Shown in pieces: positions 8,788 through 17,836 of a stretch of DNA of 64,000 bases. Source of the DNA: Psychroflexus sediminis. Lineage in GTDB: Bacteria > Bacteroidota > Bacteroidia > Flavobacteriales > Flavobacteriaceae. The notes beneath the pieces are model-generated. The model saw only the letters and a list, made by a program, of their open reading frames with translations, was not told where the DNA came from and ran no database searches. The position numbers were made by a program, and so were the translations under genes. Where the stretch lies: the NCBI RefSeq assembly GCF_900099815.1, contig NZ_FNCW01000003.1, forward strand, positions 181,756 through 245,755. The letters are read 5' to 3'. Every line of letters starts with the position of its first letter. Position 1 is the stretch's first letter.

Positions 8788-9361
8788 TCTACATGTTTTA
8801 AAATTGCTTAAAACAGATTGTTTACTCAGGTCTCATTATTCATCTTTTATCAATTGTCAAAAAAACCAAGCCGTATAAGGCCTAAAATATCTTCCTAGGT
8901 TTTAAGAAATCTGTTTTGGACTGGTTTATAAATTATAGGTAAATGGTATAGGATTCTAAGTAAATCCCTGGTTGAATTCTAAAAGGAATGATAAATCTCC
9001 GGCAGGATTTTTCTGTTAAAAATATTAACTTTTTTTAGTTAAGTTTTTTAACAATAGAGACGACTCTTTAAGTGTTAAAATTGAATTTGTTTAATGTGAG
9101 TTCTTCATTTATAATGTTGACGATAAAGCAGATAGCCTTTTTATAGTTTGTTTTCATGCGGATTAATTAATAATTTTATTAGTATAATTTTAATATTTTA
9201 TCGCTTTCGTTCCTGATTTAAAGCGGAAAAGCCATTTTGATTAATAAAATATAATCGTATATTGAGAAGCGCTGAAAGGGTGTTAAGGTTCCTTTATAAA
9301 GAGCTTTGATTGTGAGCTTTTCAGACCAGCATAGAACACTATATAATAATTTAAATTTTTT
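8788..9361. other. 574-base AT-rich regulatory spacer
   Basis: This long gap lies between the hypothetical gene on the minus strand and the aminotransferase that opens the amine cluster. No open frame here looks coding; the 190-codon reverse frame at 9218-9790 mostly runs antisense through the aminotransferase gene. The notable structure is the near-palindrome at 9015-9052, described separately. The length suggests that promoters and operators for both flanking units lie here. Confidence 0.5.
9015..9052. promoter_or_regulatory. Near-palindrome upstream of the amine cluster
   Basis: GTTAAAAATATTAACT (9015-9030) and AGTTAAGTTTTTTAAC (9037-9052) are inverted copies matching at 14 of 16 positions around a T6 loop. 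It lies about 310 bases before the first gene of the cluster. It could be an operator for a dimeric regulator or a transcript hairpin. There is no GC-rich stem, so an intrinsic terminator is less likely. Confidence 0.4.
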
Positions 9362-10669
9362 ATGACTCAAGAGTACACGAAATCTCAGGAGCTCCTCGAA
9401 AGGAGAAAAAACATCGTCGCTAATGGCGTTGGTGTTTTTAATACAGCAACCGTACAAAAAGCCAAAGGGGCCATCATTACAGATGTAGATGGTAATGAGC
9501 TTATAGATTTTGCCGGAGGTATTGGAGTTGTCAATGCAGGGCATTGTCCGGCTCCTGTCGTAAAGGCGATCCAGGAACAGGCCGAGAATTATCTTCATAC
9601 CAGTTTCAATGTAGTGACTTATGAACCTTATATCAGGCTGTGTGAAGAACTTGCAGATATTCTTCCTCACGGCGATAAAACCAAAGTCATGCTCATCAGT
9701 ACCGGGGCTGAGGCTGTAGAAAATGCTATAAAAATTGCACGTCAGGCCACCCAGAGACCAGCCGTTATTTGTTTTACTGAAGCCTATCACGGTCGTACAT
9801 TGATGGGAATGAGTCTTACCAGTAAGGTAAATTATAAGTTTTCATCGGGTCCTTTTGCGCCTGAAGTGTACCGGATCCCTTTTCCTAACTTCTACAAATA
9901 CCACGGTTCCCAAAGCATGGAAGAATTTGTGGAAACAGAGCTTAGAAGGTTAAAGGACAGTGCGCATAGTATTGTTGACATCAATAGTGTTGCTGCAATC
10001 ATTGTGGAACCCATTCAGGGTGAAGGCGGATTTAATCCGATTCCACAAAAATATATGGAAGGACTTCGCTCTTTTTGCGACGAACACGGGGTGATGTTGA
10101 TTTTTGACGAAATCCAGAGCGGTTTTTGCCGAACAGGACACTGGGCCAGCTGGCAGCACTACGGAGTGCAACCAGATTTGAGCACCTATGCCAAATCCAT
10201 GGGTTCTGGTCTTCCTATCGCCGCTGTTGTGGGCAGGGCCGAGGTTATGGATGCGGCTGGACCAGGTACGATTGGCGGCACTTATATAGGAAGCCCCGTG
10301 TGTTGCGCCGCAGCACTGGCCACCATTCAGTTTATGAAAGATGAAAACCTGAATGAACGCGCCATACATGTTGGTAAACTGATTACCAGCCGCATGGAAA
10401 AATTAAGCAGGCATTATCCTGAAATTGGTGATGTAAGAGGTATAGGGGCTATGATAGGTATAGAATTTATAAAAAATAATGATCCTGCAGATCCTCATAC
10501 GGACCTATGTTCTAAAATTGTCAAAGGTTGCGCTGAAGAGGGTCTGGTTCTCTTAAGTGCCGGAACTCACAAAAACGTTATACGCATTTTGTGTCCGCTT
10601 GTCATTACCGATGAACAATTGAACAAAGGTTTGGACATTATCGAAAATCAAATCAGAAAACATACTTAA
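9362..10669 (+). CDS. gabT: Class III aminotransferase, 4-aminobutyrate type
   Basis: A 435-residue PLP-dependent aminotransferase. Length and motifs fit GABA transaminase, which converts GABA and 2-oxoglutarate to succinate semialdehyde and glutamate. Visible are FAGGIGVVNAGHC near residue 50, STGAEAVENAIKIAR for cofactor phosphate binding, EAYHGRT, the Asp in IFDEIQSGFCRTG that contacts the pyridine nitrogen, and the Schiff-base Lys278 in AKSMGSGLP. It is the first gene of a seven-gene co-directional run ending in a succinate-semialdehyde-type dehydrogenase, the expected partner. Other omega-amino donors such as putrescine, cadaverine or 5-aminovalerate are possible, because class III enzymes are broad. 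Confidence 0.88.
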   Translation: MTQEYTKSQELLERRKNIVANGVGVFNTATVQKAKGAIITDVDGNELIDFAGGIGVVNAGHCPAPVVKAIQEQAENYLHTSFNVVTYEPYIRLCEELADILPHGDKTKVMLISTGAEAVENAIKIARQATQRPAVICFTEAYHGRTLMGMSLTSKVNYKFSSGPFAPEVYRIPFPNFYKYHGSQSMEEFVETELRRLKDSAHSIVDINSVAAIIVEPIQGEGGFNPIPQKYMEGLRSFCDEHGVMLIFDEIQSGFCRTGHWASWQHYGVQPDLSTYAKSMGSGLPIAAVVGRAEVMDAAGPGTIGGTYIGSPVCCAAALATIQFMKDENLNERAIHVGKLITSRMEKLSRHYPEIGDVRGIGAMIGIEFIKNNDPADPHTDLCSKIVKGCAEEGLVLLSAGTHKNVIRILCPLVITDEQLNKGLDIIENQIRKHT

Positions 10670-10802
10670 AACTCAAGTCTCAAGGATTGTCAATATAAGG
10701 ATAATTAACAATCCCATTGCGTATTGATTTTACGCCAGGATTAAATTAGGCATTAATAATTTGAAAACATAGGTTTTCAAATAACACGAAATAAATAAGA
10801 TT

Positions 10803-11735
10803 ATGAATCCATTTGCAATAGCAGGAATACAAATGAAGATTTCAGCGGTTAGTTCCAATGTGGAAATGATGAAGCTGAAACTCGATATCACGATGAGTCT
10901 CTACCCCTGGGTAGACATGGTTCTTTTTAGTGAGTTATGTGGTTATGGTCCTTTAACCCACAATGCCCAGGAAATCCCGGGAGAATTTGAAAAAGAGATG
11001 CAGGCCATGGCCAAGAAACACGGCATCTGGCTCTTGCCAGGCTCTATATTCGAAAAAAGTGAAGGCAAGATCTATAATACGGCTACAGTGATTAACCCGG
11101 AGGGTGAAATCGTTACGCGTTACAGAAAAATGTTCCCGTTTTATCCTTACGAAGTAGGGGTGACCCCGGGCTCAGAATTTTGTGTGTTCGATGTGCCGGG
11201 TGTCGCCAGATTTGGTTTGTCCATTTGTTATGACATGTGGTTTCCGGAAACCGTGCGTACGCTGGCAGTCATGGGCGCAGAAGTAATTTTGCACCCTACG
11301 ATGACAGGAACCATAGACAGAGATGTGGAATTATCTATCGTAAGAGCGATGGCAGCGGTTAACCAATGCTATTTCTTCGATGTGAATGGACTGGAATCCG
11401 GAGGTAGTGGCAGATCCATCGTCTGTGGACCTGATGGCAGGGTCATTTATCAGGCCGAAGGTAATGAAGAGATTTTCCCGCTGGAACTCAATATCAATCG
11501 GGTGAAAAGAAGTCGGGAACTGGGAATTTTACGATTAGGACAGCCTTTAAAAAGTTTTAGAGATCACATCGGCCAGTTCGGTATATACCAGCAGGGTGCT
11601 CAACTGCCTTATCTGAATTCGTTAGGGCCGCTTATCAAACCGACAAAGCTAGGTAATCTGGCAGAGTTAAAAATGAAAGAACAAGGCTATCAGGCCCCTC
11701 AGGATCCGGCAGGTTACAAAGGATTTGGGGGATAA
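10803..11735 (+). CDS. Carbon-nitrogen hydrolase (nitrilase superfamily)
   Basis: A 310-residue cytosolic amidase of the nitrilase superfamily. The catalytic triad is complete: Glu44 (FSELCGYG), Lys109 (RYRKMFPFYP) and Cys142 (SICYDMWFPE). The family hydrolyses amides, N-carbamoyl compounds or nitriles. Within this cluster a role in freeing an amine from an amide or carbamoyl intermediate is plausible, as N-carbamoylputrescine amidase does in the agmatine route, but no agmatine deiminase is encoded nearby. The WFPETVR motif after the Cys recalls amidases rather than true nitrilases. It is 133 bases downstream of the aminotransferase and 20 bases before the VOC gene. Confidence 0.88.
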   Translation: MNPFAIAGIQMKISAVSSNVEMMKLKLDITMSLYPWVDMVLFSELCGYGPLTHNAQEIPGEFEKEMQAMAKKHGIWLLPGSIFEKSEGKIYNTATVINPEGEIVTRYRKMFPFYPYEVGVTPGSEFCVFDVPGVARFGLSICYDMWFPETVRTLAVMGAEVILHPTMTGTIDRDVELSIVRAMAAVNQCYFFDVNGLESGGSGRSIVCGPDGRVIYQAEGNEEIFPLELNINRVKRSRELGILRLGQPLKSFRDHIGQFGIYQQGAQLPYLNSLGPLIKPTKLGNLAELKMKEQGYQAPQDPAGYKGFGG

Positions 11736-11755
11736 TAAAAATTTAAAGCAAAACT

Positions 11756-12154
11756 ATGGGAGGAACATCACCAAAAGTTAAACGACAGCAAAAAGATTTT
11801 ATAAGTTGGTTTGAGATTCCAGCGATCAATTTTCAGCAATCTGTAAATTTTTACAATCAGATCTTTGGAATTGACATGGAAACCAATATTGATGACAATT
11901 ACGCCATGGCCTTTTTTCCAGTGAGTAATGGTATAGGGGGCTCAATTGTAGCGGGTCCCGGTTCTACGCCCGGAGACTCTGGTCCTCTCATTTATTTAAA
12001 TGCCGGTAAAGATCTCAATCTGGTTCTTGGAAATGTTGAAAACGCAGGAGGAAGAATTGTAATGCCTAAAACGCTTATCAGCGAAGAATCTGGTTATTTC
12101 GCCATTTTCATTGATTCAGAAGGAAACAAATTAGCACTTTATTCAAGCCAATAA
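11756..12154 (+). CDS. VOC family protein (glyoxalase/bleomycin-resistance fold)
   Basis: A 132-residue single-domain vicinal-oxygen-chelate protein. The opening ISWFEIPAINFQQSVNFYNQ is the typical first strand and helix. The C-terminal FAIFIDSEGNKLALYSS is the typical last strand pair with the expected acidic residue region. The short N-terminal tail MGGTSPKVKRQQKD is basic. Such proteins bind metals or small molecules; the exact role here is unknown. It ends five bases before the decarboxylase start, so it is very probably co-transcribed and may be an accessory protein of the cluster. Confidence 0.82.
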   Translation: MGGTSPKVKRQQKDFISWFEIPAINFQQSVNFYNQIFGIDMETNIDDNYAMAFFPVSNGIGGSIVAGPGSTPGDSGPLIYLNAGKDLNLVLGNVENAGGRIVMPKTLISEESGYFAIFIDSEGNKLALYSSQ

Positions 12155-12159
12155 TACGT

Positions 12160-14904
12160 ATGATAAATTCAAAACTTCAAATTTCAAATTGTTATAATAT
12201 TAATCAACTTCGACTCGAATCCTGGAATTCATTAAAGTTAGAATCTTCTATACTTAGTGAGAATTCTAAGGGTTCAACCGAAGAGAAGAAGCAGATTGAA
12301 AAAGTCAAAAACATTCTAAGAACGCTGGAAAGCATCGAAAGTTACTTTGCTCTTCCAGGAATTCATCGGTTAGGATTATTGTTTGAAATGATGGAAAGGC
12401 AAGAATACACTGCTTTTGCTCACAAAATTTCTGAAATCACTAAACTGCTTGTCAGTGATAAATACAGGAGTAATCCTAATGCTTTAGAAGATGAGGATTT
12501 AAAGATAGATCAGCTGGAAGACATTGATAAATACGATGGTAAGGGTAAAAATTATTTTGAGGTTCTTTTTGTGGAGGATATTTCTTTGCAGGAAGAGAAT
12601 AAACTACGAAGTGACTTAAAAGAGGTTGGTACTAGCAGTGATCAATTCAATTATGGGGTCGTGGTCCAAAAAACCTTTGAGGATGCAATGATAGCTTTGA
12701 AATTCAATAGTAATATTCAGGCTGTAGTGATACGTTATGCACCGCCTTACAAATCCAAGAAAATCAGTCCGGTATTGAAACCGTTTGTTCAGAGCATTAT
12801 CGATTTGGACATGAATTCAAAATCAGAAATACGTTTAGGTCCGGTTTTAGGTCGTTTGGTTAAGAAATTCAGACCTGAGATCGATACGTATTATGTTACA
12901 GATACATCCTTAGCAAATCTGAAAGACAATACCTTAAAAACTTTTGACAGAATTTTTTACCGGGCAGAAGATGTTCAGGAATTACACCTGACCATTCTTA
13001 GAGGAATTTATAAGCGTTACGAAACTCCGTTTTTTTCAGCTTTGAAAGAATACAGTAAAAAGCCTACTGGAGTATTTCATGCGATGCCGATCTCTCGCGG
13101 GAATTCAGTTTTTAAATCCAGATGGATTAATGATTTTGGAAATTTCTATGGCAGAAACATGTTTTTAGCGGAAACGTCTTCGACAAAAGGAGGCCTGGAT
13201 TCATTACTTCAGCCAACAGGAACTCTGAAGACCGCTCAAAAAATGGCCAGTAAAGCCTATGGTTCGTTGAATACTTTTTTTGTGACTAATGGAACTTCAA
13301 CATCCAATAAAATTGTTGTACAAGCTTTGGTGAAACCGGGGGATATTGTTTTAATCGACAGAGATTGTCATAAATCACATCATTACGGGTTAGTGCTTTC
13401 CGGTGCTTATCCGGTGTATCTGGATTCCTACCCGATAGAAAAATATTCAATGTATGGAGCAGTTCCACTGCAACAAATAAAAGATAAGCTGCTGCAATTG
13501 AAAGAAGCTGGGAGAATGCAGCTGGCAAAAATGCTATTACTTACCAACTGTACATTTGATGGATTTGTTTACAATGTAGAAAAAGTGATGGAAGAAATCC
13601 TGGCGATCAAACCCGATATGATTTTCCTCTGGGATGAAGCCTGGTTTGCTTTTGCAGGTTTCACCTACAATTATAAGCAAAGAACCGGAATGTATGTAGC
13701 AGATAAACTCAGCAAAAAATATAAGACGGATAAATATAGAATTGAATACGAAGAACATATAAAAGGCCTCAAGAAAGGGGAGGTATCAAAGCTTCCAGAC
13801 CCAGATAAGGTTCGGATAAGAGTCTATTCAACACAAAGTACGCACAAAACACTGAGCAGTTTTAGACAGGGCTCAATGATTCATATATGGGATCAGGATT
13901 TCAGGAAGAAAACGCAAAATACGTTCATGGAAGCCTATATGACTCATACCTCTACATCACCGAATTATCAAATTCTTGCCTCGCTCGATGCAGGAAGACG
14001 GCAAGTACAATTTGAGGGTTATGAACTCGTAGAAAAAAGCATCGAATTAGCCATGGTTTTTAGAGCCAAGGTCAACGATCATCCAAAATTAAAAAAATAC
14101 TTTGATGTCTTAACTGTAGGTGATTTTATTCCAAAGGAATACAGATCCTCTGGGTTATCGGAATATTATAATCCAAAGACAGGCTGGAATCGAATGGATA
14201 AAGCCTGGGAAGCGGATGAATTTGTATTAGACCCCACAAAGATCACTATACATATTGGAAGAACAGGCGTGGATGGAGATACCTTCAAGAACAAATACCT
14301 GATGGATCAATTCAATATCCAAATCAACAAAACATCACGGAACACCGTTTTATTGATGACTAATATTGGTACAACCAGAGGTAGTATTACATACTTGACT
14401 AACGCATTGCTTAAAATTGCAGATGAATTGGACAGGGAGGAATTGTCTCTTACTACCGAAGAGAATAAAATTCATCAGGCTAAAATCAATTCTTTAACCC
14501 AGGATTTTCCTCCATTGCCAGACTTTAGTTATTTTCATCACTCTTTTCAAGCGGTTCCAGGAGTTCCAGGCGGAAACATCAGGGAGGCCTTCACCTTAGC
14601 TTACAGTGAAGAGAATTACGAATTTGTGCCATTATCAGAATGCAGACCTACCATGGAAGGAGGAAGAACTCTGGTGGCCTCTTCATTTATAATTCCGTAT
14701 CCTCCAGGATTTCCTGTTTTGGTACCTGGACAGGTAGTGAGTGAAGAAATTATTCACTTTTTAACCGTTTTGGATGTCACCGAAATTCACGGTTATGCAC
14801 CAGAACTCGGGTTGAGAGTATTTAAAGACAGTGTATTGAACAGGCAACAAACAGTTACCTCCATGGGGAGTAATAAAAAGAAAAATTTAATTGATAAAAA
14901 ATAA
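12160..14904 (+). CDS. Large Orn/Lys/Arg decarboxylase-family PLP enzyme
   Basis: A 914-residue fold-type I PLP enzyme of the Orn/Lys/Arg decarboxylase group, which makes putrescine, cadaverine or agmatine from basic amino acids. The core shows FVTNGTSTSNKIV (cofactor phosphate contacts), DRDCHKSHHYG, the Asp in LWDEAWFAFAGF, and the Schiff-base Lys563 in STHKTLSSFRQGS. The first 250 or so residues contain an extra helical region, followed by a receiver-like wing domain. Family members are usually 710-760 residues, so about 150 residues at the N-terminus are additional. The C-terminal domain (GGRTLVASSFIIPYPPGFP) is the standard one. It starts five bases after the VOC gene. Which amino acid it uses cannot be read from the sequence, and a non-decarboxylating reaction is possible. 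Confidence 0.88.
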   Translation: MINSKLQISNCYNINQLRLESWNSLKLESSILSENSKGSTEEKKQIEKVKNILRTLESIESYFALPGIHRLGLLFEMMERQEYTAFAHKISEITKLLVSDKYRSNPNALEDEDLKIDQLEDIDKYDGKGKNYFEVLFVEDISLQEENKLRSDLKEVGTSSDQFNYGVVVQKTFEDAMIALKFNSNIQAVVIRYAPPYKSKKISPVLKPFVQSIIDLDMNSKSEIRLGPVLGRLVKKFRPEIDTYYVTDTSLANLKDNTLKTFDRIFYRAEDVQELHLTILRGIYKRYETPFFSALKEYSKKPTGVFHAMPISRGNSVFKSRWINDFGNFYGRNMFLAETSSTKGGLDSLLQPTGTLKTAQKMASKAYGSLNTFFVTNGTSTSNKIVVQALVKPGDIVLIDRDCHKSHHYGLVLSGAYPVYLDSYPIEKYSMYGAVPLQQIKDKLLQLKEAGRMQLAKMLLLTNCTFDGFVYNVEKVMEEILAIKPDMIFLWDEAWFAFAGFTYNYKQRTGMYVADKLSKKYKTDKYRIEYEEHIKGLKKGEVSKLPDPDKVRIRVYSTQSTHKTLSSFRQGSMIHIWDQDFRKKTQNTFMEAYMTHTSTSPNYQILASLDAGRRQVQFEGYELVEKSIELAMVFRAKVNDHPKLKKYFDVLTVGDFIPKEYRSSGLSEYYNPKTGWNRMDKAWEADEFVLDPTKITIHIGRTGVDGDTFKNKYLMDQFNIQINKTSRNTVLLMTNIGTTRGSITYLTNALLKIADELDREELSLTTEENKIHQAKINSLTQDFPPLPDFSYFHHSFQAVPGVPGGNIREAFTLAYSEENYEFVPLSECRPTMEGGRTLVASSFIIPYPPGFPVLVPGQVVSEEIIHFLTVLDVTEIHGYAPELGLRVFKDSVLNRQQTVTSMGSNKKKNLIDKK

Positions 14905-14908
14905 ACGT

Positions 14909-16600
14909 ATGAAATCAGCAAAAAATAAGGATTCAGATAATAAAAAAGCGAAAGAGCAATCTCATTCTAAACAGGCAACGATTACGGGAAAGGATGAAAC
15001 TAAAATCCCGGTTCGCGGAAATCAAAAGTCCAAAAGTAAAAAAGCCTCTACTTCAACTAAAGCCGGTTCATCTCCCAAAAGTAAAACCCTTACAAAACCA
15101 AGTAAAGCTTCTCCTGGGACTGCACCAAAAAAACGGGGAAGACCTAAAAAAGTAGAATTGAACGGCATATCTGACATCAGAAGGGCTTTTCATAAAAATG
15201 AAGAACCCTTATATTTCATAAGTGCTACCAATTTTAATCTCTTGGGAGCAGATGAATGGATAAAAGGTTTCAGATTTATTACTTATATAGAATGTTTTGA
15301 TGGCCAGCACCCAAACGTTTTCTCTCCTAAAAATGAAATACCCCATGACGATTTTGAAGGGATAGAAGATATCAACAACTACCTGCTACAGCACCCTGAA
15401 GTACAAGACTATATAAAAACCAGAAGTGTCGATGGAAGAGCAGGAAAGGCTATGTTTCTTATGTTTAATGAAGAAACTGAAAGACTTGCCGAAAAACTGG
15501 GCTTGGAGATTATGTTTCCCAAAGCTGAAATGAGAACCTTTCTGGATAATAAAGTCAATACCAATAGAATTGCGGAAAAAGCTGGCGTTGCCTGTGTTCC
15601 TTATGTCCTTTCAAAAGTTAAAAATTACGATCACCTGTGTGAAGTTTCTAAGCATTTAGGCAATGAACTCGTTATACAGACTCCTTTTGGAGATTCTGGT
15701 CATACGACTTTCTTTATTTCTAATGAAGAAGAATACCTTGAATATGCAGATGAAATCGAAGAAGAATCAGAGGTTAAAATCATGAAACGTATTCGTTGCA
15801 GAGGAACAGCGATTGAAGCCTGTGTGACCAGACATGGTACCATTGTTGCACCACTTATGACCGAGCTGGTTGGTTTCAAACAATTAACACCTTATGAAGG
15901 GGGCTGGTGTGGTAACGAAATTTATCCGGATGCATTTACGCCGGAGTTGAGACAAAAAGCAGTGGATTACACCCAGCTTTTTGGAAACCAGCTAAGAGAA
16001 GAAGGTTATAAAGGATATTTTGAATTGGATTTTCTTATAGATCAAGACAATGGAGAAATTTACTTAGGAGAGCTCAATCCGAGAGTTACCGGTGCTAGTT
16101 CGATTACCAACCACGCCGTTTTCGCCCTGGCAGATGCTCCACTATTTGTATTTCATATTTTAGAATGGATGAACATCGATTATGCTTTGGATGTAGAAAA
16201 ACTAAACAAGCGCTGGTCCAATCAGCAAAATATAGACAGCTGGAGCCAATTGATTGTGAAGCATACCGAAGACACCATTGAATATGTTACTGAATCTGCG
16301 AAATCTGGTATTTGGAAAATGTACGATACAGGACACATTCAATTTGACAGGATGGATACGCATAGACGTGCTGTGCAAAATGAAAACGAAGCTTTTTTCA
16401 TGAGAATAGCTAAAAATGGTGATTATCTCTATGAGGGTGCAGACATGGGTATTTTGGTGACCAGAGGTCGAATGATGACAGACGATTTTAAACTGAATGG
16501 CAGAGCTAAAAAATGGATCAAGGCTATTCGATCTAAGTTTTCCTCGGTTGTAGTTGAAGATAAACGCAAACCAAATTTGTCCGGATCTTTAACCAAATAA
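14909..16600 (+). CDS. ATP-grasp ligase with lysine-rich AT-hook N-tail
   Basis: A 563-residue protein beginning at the ATG at 14909, four bases after the decarboxylase stop; an in-frame TTG at 14891 would overlap that gene and is less likely. Residues 1-83 are a Lys/Ser/Thr-rich tail with an AT-hook-like PKKRGRPKK at 73-81. The remainder is an ATP-grasp domain of the biotin carboxylase/carbamoyl-phosphate synthase kind, with TPFGDSGHTTFF (phosphate loop), EACVTRHG and the Mg-binding GELNPRVTGASS. No biotin carrier domain or biotin-dependent partner lies nearby, so joining a carboxylic acid to an amine through an acyl phosphate is more likely than biotin carboxylation. Substrate unknown. The DNA-binding-like tail on an enzyme is unusual. 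Confidence 0.82.
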   Translation: MKSAKNKDSDNKKAKEQSHSKQATITGKDETKIPVRGNQKSKSKKASTSTKAGSSPKSKTLTKPSKASPGTAPKKRGRPKKVELNGISDIRRAFHKNEEPLYFISATNFNLLGADEWIKGFRFITYIECFDGQHPNVFSPKNEIPHDDFEGIEDINNYLLQHPEVQDYIKTRSVDGRAGKAMFLMFNEETERLAEKLGLEIMFPKAEMRTFLDNKVNTNRIAEKAGVACVPYVLSKVKNYDHLCEVSKHLGNELVIQTPFGDSGHTTFFISNEEEYLEYADEIEEESEVKIMKRIRCRGTAIEACVTRHGTIVAPLMTELVGFKQLTPYEGGWCGNEIYPDAFTPELRQKAVDYTQLFGNQLREEGYKGYFELDFLIDQDNGEIYLGELNPRVTGASSITNHAVFALADAPLFVFHILEWMNIDYALDVEKLNKRWSNQQNIDSWSQLIVKHTEDTIEYVTESAKSGIWKMYDTGHIQFDRMDTHRRAVQNENEAFFMRIAKNGDYLYEGADMGILVTRGRMMTDDFKLNGRAKKWIKAIRSKFSSVVVEDKRKPNLSGSLTK

Positions 16601-16625
16601 ACAAATATTAATTATAAATCTCTAT

Positions 16626-17768
16626 ATGCAGATTAATTTTAAGACGATTTCAGAACCTGGTTTACCTGGATCAAAATGGCAAAACCTGTTCTTTACGCAT
16701 TGGGAGGCTTATGAAAAGTGGTTAATTGAAAATGAGAAAGACGTTCCAACTGCAGATTTGGAAACCTCTCAATTAGCGCTCAAAACTTACATGCCAGAAT
16801 TATGGCCAACTTATGAACGACTTTGCCATCTTGTGGATGCAAATGCATTGGGAGCTAAATTTCTCACTGGTTATCAGCCTCCATTTTACGTAAGCGGATG
16901 TTCAAACGCGATTTTGGAAGGGGATGATTTTCAGCTCGTTCGGAATTACGATCATCATCCAGACCTATTTGAAGGTGTACAGATCCTTACCCGATGGAAT
17001 CAAAAAAAAGTAATCGCTACCAGTGATTGCTTAATTGGTGTTCTGGATGGTATAAATGAAGACGGTTTGGTGGTTTCATTAACCTTTGGGGGAAGAAAAA
17101 TTACAGGCCAAGGATTTGGCATCCCCTTCATTTTAAGGTACATACTTGAATTCTGTTCTAATGTGGATGAGGCCGTCGAAGCCTTAATCAGAATACCATC
17201 CCATATGGCTTATAATGTAAGTGTTGCAGACGAGTCGGGAAGTTATAAAACGATAAGAGTCGCTCCCGGCGAAAAAGCTGTCATAACAAACTCTGCGTAC
17301 ACGACAAATCATCAAAAAAAGGTGGACTGGCCAGAGAATGCCAGATTTAATAAAACAGTTGAGCGTTCTTTGTTTTTAAGCCACTTATTGGAAGAGGATG
17401 GTCTTTCATCGGAAGAATTAGTATCAGCTTTTCTTAGGAAACCTCTTTATAATGATCTTTTCAAAGAAGGTTTTGGAACGCTATTCACTGCATCGTATTA
17501 TCCAAAATCAGGTCGGGTTGAATTGCACTGGCCAAATAAAAAAATCAGTCAAAGTTTTGATGATTTTCAGGAAAGAGAAGAAAACATTCAACTCCTGCAG
17601 AGAAGAAAACGACGACCAAAAAACAATCAGTTTGCGATGCCATATAAAGGCCATACTGCCAAAATTATTACATATTCAACTCCTCTTTTGGACAAAGCAA
17701 CCCCTAAAAAGCCTAAAGAAATAACTAAAGAGTTTTTGAAAGAAGTCTGGTCAGATACAAAATCGTAA
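16626..17768 (+). CDS. C45-type autoproteolytic acyltransferase/hydrolase
   Basis: A 380-residue Ntn-hydrolase of the C45 group (acyl-CoA:6-aminopenicillanate acyltransferase-like). These enzymes cut their own chain before a Cys, which becomes the N-terminal nucleophile; here the site is Gly91-Cys92 in YVSGCSNAI, followed by LVRNYDHHP, the conserved RNxD motif. SMAYNVSVADESG and VITNSAYTTNH are further family blocks. There is no signal peptide, so it acts in the cytosol. It makes or breaks amide bonds between acyl groups and amines, which fits the ligase directly upstream (25 bases). A penicillin substrate is very unlikely here. Confidence 0.85.
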   Translation: MQINFKTISEPGLPGSKWQNLFFTHWEAYEKWLIENEKDVPTADLETSQLALKTYMPELWPTYERLCHLVDANALGAKFLTGYQPPFYVSGCSNAILEGDDFQLVRNYDHHPDLFEGVQILTRWNQKKVIATSDCLIGVLDGINEDGLVVSLTFGGRKITGQGFGIPFILRYILEFCSNVDEAVEALIRIPSHMAYNVSVADESGSYKTIRVAPGEKAVITNSAYTTNHQKKVDWPENARFNKTVERSLFLSHLLEEDGLSSEELVSAFLRKPLYNDLFKEGFGTLFTASYYPKSGRVELHWPNKKISQSFDDFQEREENIQLLQRRKRRPKNNQFAMPYKGHTAKIITYSTPLLDKATPKKPKEITKEFLKEVWSDTKS

Positions 17769-17836
17769 TTAAATTAGAAATTAAAAATTTCCTTTCAAAT
17801 TTTAATTTTGAAGAGGTGTAATAAAATGATAGACAA

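Noticed and set aside
9218-9790. 190-codon reverse frame overlapping the aminotransferase gene
   Set aside because: Most of it is antisense to a well-conserved aminotransferase frame.
14891-14908. Upstream TTG start of the ATP-grasp gene
   Set aside because: It would overlap the decarboxylase stop, while the ATG at 14909 gives a conventional start four bases after that stop.
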